From assembly GCA_963813315.1 (NCBI GenBank), contig CAWEYO010000019.1:62001-126000 (forward strand): a stretch of DNA of 64,000 nucleotides, written 5' to 3'. A program made the translations under genes and the position numbers. The notes under the pieces were generated by a model. That model saw nothing but the letters and a program-made list of their open reading frames with translations, had not been told where the DNA came from and did not search any database. The stretch's first letter is position 1. Each line of letters starts with the position of its first letter. Positions 60,302 through 64,000 of this stretch are shown piece after piece. Source of the DNA: CAWEYO01 sp963813315. Its GTDB lineage: Bacteria; Pseudomonadota; Alphaproteobacteria; Rhizobiales; Rhizobiaceae.

Positions 60302-62152
60302 CTAATTGACGTCGAACCGCGCAACCGAAAGAAACGTGACGGCCTTGCCCGAGAAGCGCTTAGCGTCGGCAACCTGTGGCGCTTGGCTGAAGCCGGTCGT
60401 ATAGACCTCACGCGGCGCGGTCCGCACTATGTTGTAGGCGAAGGCAGGCGCTGTCGTTGCCTGGGTGTTGAGGGCGACCAGGTCGGTACGCAATGCCCAC
60501 CTCGCGGCCTGAGGCTGAGCAGCCATGACAACCGGCCTTGGGTCCGGCTTGCTGTCCCCGGCGCCGGGCCGCGCTGACTTCGCCGTCGTCTTGACACCCG
60601 AAGCGATGGCGGCTGTGGGGTCGGGGTCGGATCCGGGCTTCCTTCCAGCCAATACGGACCGGGGCGATGCCACGGAGGCAAGGCGTCCGCCTTTGATGGC
60701 TGCTTGTTGCGGTACACCGACCGCATCCGAAGGCGCAATACCGAAAGGATCGTCATTCCCCAAGGTGCCCGACGTGTCGGCCGGGGCGTAGGCAGCCAAC
60801 TCGACTTCCGGCGGTGGAGCGTAGCTCGGCCGCGATTCGGGCAAGGCGGCCACGACCAGCCCCGCATCGTCTGCATCAGGCCGCGCAAGGGGCATCGGAA
60901 TGCTGGCTGTCGCGTCGCTAGCAACCGTTCCGGCCATGGCAAGAAGGGTGGCGCCCTCATCCTCATCCGAAACGGCCTCGGAGGGCGGCGTGTAGTTCGG
61001 ACGGTGGGTCGGCAGTGGAATGCCAAGCGCGACTTGCGCCGTCTTTTCAGCGGGCATTCCGAGAACAACCTGGAAGGGAACGTTTTCATGCGTTTGGGCT
61101 GCGGCGAGCTGCGGACGCGGCGCTTGATCCGGCATCGGTGCCCCACGTCCCGGCAGTGCAGCGACAATGGTCTGCTGCGTCTTCGCCACGGGCTCCCGGA
61201 CCGCCTCGGCCGGACGCGTGTCAGCGGGTCTGGCCTGTGCGGGTGGCACTATAAGGATACCGGACGCCGCCGGCTTCGCAGGCTTCTGCTCAGCCGACCT
61301 GACACTGACCGCAGGCGGCGCAGCGGCTGCGGCCACGACCGTGCCGCCAGCGCTGTCTTCTTCCTCGTCCGCGCCGCCGCCAAAGAAGACGGCCAGCAGA
61401 CCACGGCTCTTGCCGCCGCCGCTTGCGGCTGCGCTGGCGATGGCCAGGTTGCCGCTGCCCCTGCGGGATTTGTAGGAAGCGACCGCCTGCTCAAATCCGG
61501 GCAACGGCTTGCCGTCGCTGGGCACATGCAGCGTTTTTCCGCTCGGGAACACCGCGACCAGTTCCTGGCGGCTCATGCGCGGCCAGTGGCGCACATTGCC
61601 GACATCCATGTGCACGAACGGGGAGCCCGAACGCGGATAGTAGCCGACGCCGCCGCCCTGCATCCTGAGACCGATGTTGCGCAGCGTCTTCAGCGGCACG
61701 CCCGGTATGTAGAAATCCATCGCCTTGCCCAGCATGTGCTGGCTTTTCCTGGCGACGCCTTTCGAGCGGCTGCGCAGCATCGAGTTGGTGGCCGGCGAGC
61801 GATAGCCGCAGACTACCTGGATGTAGGCGCGCGCCCCCGAAGTGCGATAGGCTTCCCAAACGAGATCGAGCAGGCGCGGATCCATCCTCGTCGGCTCGTT
61901 GCGTCGCCAGTCCCGCAAGAGGCGGTTGATTCTCTGGATGCCGGCCGGATCGTAACGGCCGTTGCGCTTGTAAATGATCTCGGCCTGTTCGCCCGTGTGA
62001 ACCTGATGGAGCTTAAGACTGCGCGTCTCGGCGCCGGCGCCTGAAAGAGCCAGAGCCAGAAATCCGGACACCAACATCAGAGACGCCAACCATCTGTACC
62101 AGACGGAAGTGTTCAGATGCCGTCCGCGATTGAGTCGCACGATCTGTATCAA
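60302..62152 (-). CDS. DUF882 peptidase-fold protein with long disordered C-terminus
   Basis: About 616 residues. A signal peptide or anchor (LASLMLVSGFLALALSGAGA) precedes an M15/DUF882 domain at about 45-215: YIQVVCGYRSPATNSMLRSR, SQHMLGKAMDFYIPG (zinc His and Asp) and SGSPFVHMDVGNVRHWPRMS (second His). It probably hydrolyses or binds peptidoglycan peptides in the periplasm. Residues 250-616 are Ala/Pro-rich with repeated PLPTHRPNYTPPSE / PESRPSYAPPPE motifs. The start is uncertain (TTG at 62152 or GTG at 62140). The family appears once per rhizobial genome. Confidence 0.85.
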   Translation of the reverse strand: MIQIVRLNRGRHLNTSVWYRWLASLMLVSGFLALALSGAGAETRSLKLHQVHTGEQAEIIYKRNGRYDPAGIQRINRLLRDWRRNEPTRMDPRLLDLVWEAYRTSGARAYIQVVCGYRSPATNSMLRSRSKGVARKSQHMLGKAMDFYIPGVPLKTLRNIGLRMQGGGVGYYPRSGSPFVHMDVGNVRHWPRMSRQELVAVFPSGKTLHVPSDGKPLPGFEQAVASYKSRRGSGNLAIASAAASGGGKSRGLLAVFFGGGADEEEDSAGGTVVAAAAAPPAVSVRSAEQKPAKPAASGILIVPPAQARPADTRPAEAVREPVAKTQQTIVAALPGRGAPMPDQAPRPQLAAAQTHENVPFQVVLGMPAEKTAQVALGIPLPTHRPNYTPPSEAVSDEDEGATLLAMAGTVASDATASIPMPLARPDADDAGLVVAALPESRPSYAPPPEVELAAYAPADTSGTLGNDDPFGIAPSDAVGVPQQAAIKGGRLASVASPRSVLAGRKPGSDPDPTAAIASGVKTTAKSARPGAGDSKPDPRPVVMAAQPQAARWALRTDLVALNTQATTAPAFAYNIVRTAPREVYTTGFSQAPQVADAKRFSGKAVTFLSVARFDVN

Positions 62153-62327
62153 ATCAAAAGGCCTTGCAGGCTGCCATTTTGTCCCCGGATTTGAATTCGG
62201 GACGGATGAAATTCCGCCCGAATATCGTCCCTAATGGTTAATCACTGCTTATTGTCGCCGAATTGCGGTCACACCATGGCGAGAGTTGGCCAAAAACGCC
62301 AGTCTTCAATCAAGGTAAATTACGGGC

Positions 62328-62663
62328 TTAAATAGGAAATTGTGGATTTCGGTGGAAGATGGGGCTTTCGCCGCGACCGGCTCGCGGATCGATCCCGTAG
62401 TCCTTTAACTTGCGGTAAAGCGTAGAGCGCCCGATACCAAGGCGGCGGGCGACTTCGCTCATTTGGCCCTGATAATGATCTATCGCCAGCCGGATCAATT
62501 CCTGCTCGAGTTCCGACAGCGGACGGACATCGCCGCGCTCGTCCAGCACGCGCAAAAGACCGAAATGGGTGTTCCTGACATGTTCGGCATTAGAAGCGGG
62601 CATGGAAATCCGAAAGGTTGCGGTCGGCTCGTGTGGTGGATTTGAAGTTCCTGTCATCTCCAT
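62328..62663 (-). CDS. Small Fis-type helix-turn-helix protein
   Basis: The C-terminal 60 residues, LSELEQELIRLAIDHYQGQM, SEVARRLGIGRSTLYRKLKD and YGIDPRAG, are the Fis/NtrC-type DNA-binding domain. The usual AAA+ sigma-54 and receiver domains are absent: only about 45 residues precede it. It is either a stand-alone Fis-like protein or the relic of an NtrC-type activator. The start is uncertain (ATG at 62663, 62657 or 62603), and the first two lie in the loop of a large hairpin. Confidence 0.65.
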   Translation of the reverse strand: MEMTGTSNPPHEPTATFRISMPASNAEHVRNTHFGLLRVLDERGDVRPLSELEQELIRLAIDHYQGQMSEVARRLGIGRSTLYRKLKDYGIDPRAGRGESPIFHRNPQFPI

Positions 62664-62705
62664 GGCATCCGCGTTCAGGAACTTCAAATCCGAAAACCAC
62701 ACGAG
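62628..62705 (-). promoter_or_regulatory. Large hairpin spanning the start of the Fis-type gene
   Basis: CTCGTGTGGT plus GGATTTGAAGTTCCTG on the left pairs perfectly with CAGGAACTTCAAATCC and ACCACACGAG on the right, with a small bulge and a 22-nt loop. Candidate ATGs lie in the loop. Transcribed, it would form a very stable stem controlling translation; as DNA it is a long operator-like palindrome. Confidence 0.7.
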
Positions 62706-62909
62706 ATTCAATAAGCTGCTAGTGTGTCCTTGAATCCGAAATTCGATCCGAACCTCGCTCCAAGCCAATGCGAATTTCGGCTTCGCCACACCAGAGTCGG
62801 CTGGATCAACTTGGCACGGGGCTCTAAATAAGGCTTCAAGAAAGCCGGTGAACGAAGTCTTTCGCCGCCTCCGAAATTTCGGCCAACAACATCGGGAAAG
62901 CGAATACGG

Positions 62910-64000
62910 ATGTCCGCAGATTCGAATCGGCTATCGGACCAGACCATTGCGCCCACGGCCAAGGGGTCGGCCGCCCATGCCGCAAACCCTGCGTTGGGCG
63001 ATCTGCCCGAGTGGGACCTCACCGACCTTTACTCCGGCATGGCCGCCCCGGAGTTGACGCGCGATATCGGGAAGGCGGCCGCGGACGCTGTTGCCTTCGA
63101 GGCCGAGTGGAAAGGGCGGCTGGCCGCCGAAGCCGCAAATCCGGGCAACGGCAATCTCGGCAGGGCAATATCCGCCTACGAGGCGCTTGAAGAGCTCATC
63201 GGCCGCATCCTCTCCTATTCCGGGCTGATCTATGCCGGCGACACGTCGGACCCCCAGCGCGCCAAGCTGTACGGGGATATCCAGGAGAAGATGACAGACG
63301 CCACTTCGCACCTGCTCTTCTTCGCGCTGGAACTCAATCTGGTCGACGATGCCTTGATACTTGCCGCTCTCGACGCCGATTCCGGATTCGGCCACTACCG
63401 CCCCTGGGTGTTGGACTTGCGCAAGGACAAGCCGTACCAGCTCGAAGACCGGGTCGAACAGTTGTTCCACGAAAAGTCGATCACAAGCCGCGGCGCCTGG
63501 AACCGCCTGTTCGACGAGACGATGACCGACCTCCGGTTCACGATTGACGGCGAGGAACTGACGCTCGAGCCGGCGTTGAACCGCTTGCAGGATGCGGACC
63601 CGGAGGTCCGGCGCAAGGCGGCCGAATCGCTTGCCGCTACGTTCAGCGGCAATTTGCGCGTCTTTACGCTGATCACCAACACGCTGGCCAAGGACAAGGA
63701 GATTTCCGACCGCTGGCGTGGCTTCGCCGACATCGCCGATTCGCGGCATCTGGCGAATCGCGTCGAGCGGAAGGTTGTCGATGCCCTGGCGAGCGCCGTC
63801 CGCGACGCCTATCCGCGACTGTCGCATCGTTACTACGCGATGAAGGCGAAATGGCTCGGGATGGACCAGATGAGCCATTGGGACCGCAACGCGCCGCTGC
63901 CGGAAACGCCTCAGGCGACGATTGGCTGGGAGGAGGCAAGGAACACGGTGCTTTCCGCCTATCACCGCTTTTCGCCCGACATGGCGGCAATCGCGCGGTC
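62910..64000 (+). CDS. M3-family oligoendopeptidase (PepF type), 3' end outside the window
   Basis: The first 363 codons of a cytosolic zinc oligopeptidase of about 600-620 residues. LGDLPEWDLTDLYSGMAAPE is the standard PepF opening. GLIYAGDTSDPQRAKLYGDI, HYRPWVLDLRKDKPYQLEDR, FHEKSITSRGAWNRLFDETM and YYAMKAKWLGMDQMSHWDRN are further conserved segments. The catalytic HExxH motif lies beyond the window. ATG at 62910, with GGGAAAG upstream. Confidence 0.9.
   Translation, partial: MSADSNRLSDQTIAPTAKGSAAHAANPALGDLPEWDLTDLYSGMAAPELTRDIGKAAADAVAFEAEWKGRLAAEAANPGNGNLGRAISAYEALEELIGRILSYSGLIYAGDTSDPQRAKLYGDIQEKMTDATSHLLFFALELNLVDDALILAALDADSGFGHYRPWVLDLRKDKPYQLEDRVEQLFHEKSITSRGAWNRLFDETMTDLRFTIDGEELTLEPALNRLQDADPEVRRKAAESLAATFSGNLRVFTLITNTLAKDKEISDRWRGFADIADSRHLANRVERKVVDALASAVRDAYPRLSHRYYAMKAKWLGMDQMSHWDRNAPLPETPQATIGWEEARNTVLSAYHRFSPDMAAIAR

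Noticed and set aside
1..64000. tRNA or rRNA genes
   Set aside because: I looked for T-loop GGTTCGAATCC-like and rRNA signature stretches and saw none. A tRNAscan run would settle it.

Overview
The window looks like chromosome from an alphaproteobacterium of the order Rhizobiales, most like Mesorhizobium or another Phyllobacteriaceae. The reasons are high GC content, many ABC and TRAP uptake operons, DUF982, DUF1007-NicO and DUF882 genes of rhizobial type, and several families of short palindromic intergenic repeats typical of that order. I saw no rRNA, tRNA, CRISPR array or intact transposase.

Layout: 1-2.2 kb holds a DUF982 gene tail and a frameshifted aldehyde dehydrogenase. 2.2-9.8 kb is a four-gene type I secretion operon on the minus strand: a glycine-rich PE_PGRS-like exoprotein, a 685-residue repeat protein, an ABC exporter with a long disordered N-terminus, and an HlyD adaptor. 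A LuxR-type regulator diverges from it. 11.8-20 kb is rich in repeats and carries an SDR, a membrane dipeptidase and a CUT2 sugar importer.

20-30 kb is a broken accessory region. It holds two TetR genes (one frameshifted) with visible palindromic operators, a TRAP transporter plus shikimate/quinate dehydrogenase operon next to the first 26 codons of a 3-dehydroshikimate dehydratase, and then remnants of an HNH nuclease, a secreted protein, a cyclase, an ABC ATPase, an IclR regulator and an M20 peptidase.

30-37.3 kb is a tight operon joining a branched-chain-amino-acid-type ABC importer to a PuuE-like deacetylase, an SDR and a cytoplasmic serine hydrolase of class A beta-lactamase type. This looks like an uptake and catabolism module for an unknown amide-like compound. 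37.4-43.5 kb is a CUT1 sugar importer with D-lyxose/D-mannose isomerase and a hydroxyisobutyrate-dehydrogenase-like enzyme, preceded by a LacI-type operator but no LacI gene.

44-64 kb is mostly core-like: MarR, SCP2, ornithine decarboxylase with a probable structured leader, amidase, LysR, DUF1007 plus NicO metal transport, D-erythronate dehydrogenase, a CDF exporter, aminotransferase, SDR, DUF533 (frameshifted), tRNA hydroxylation protein TrhO, N-acetylmuramidase, KDPG aldolase, a DUF882 peptidase, a small Fis-type HTH protein and the start of an M3 oligoendopeptidase.

All family assignments are from reading the sequence and from memory of the families; no database search was run.
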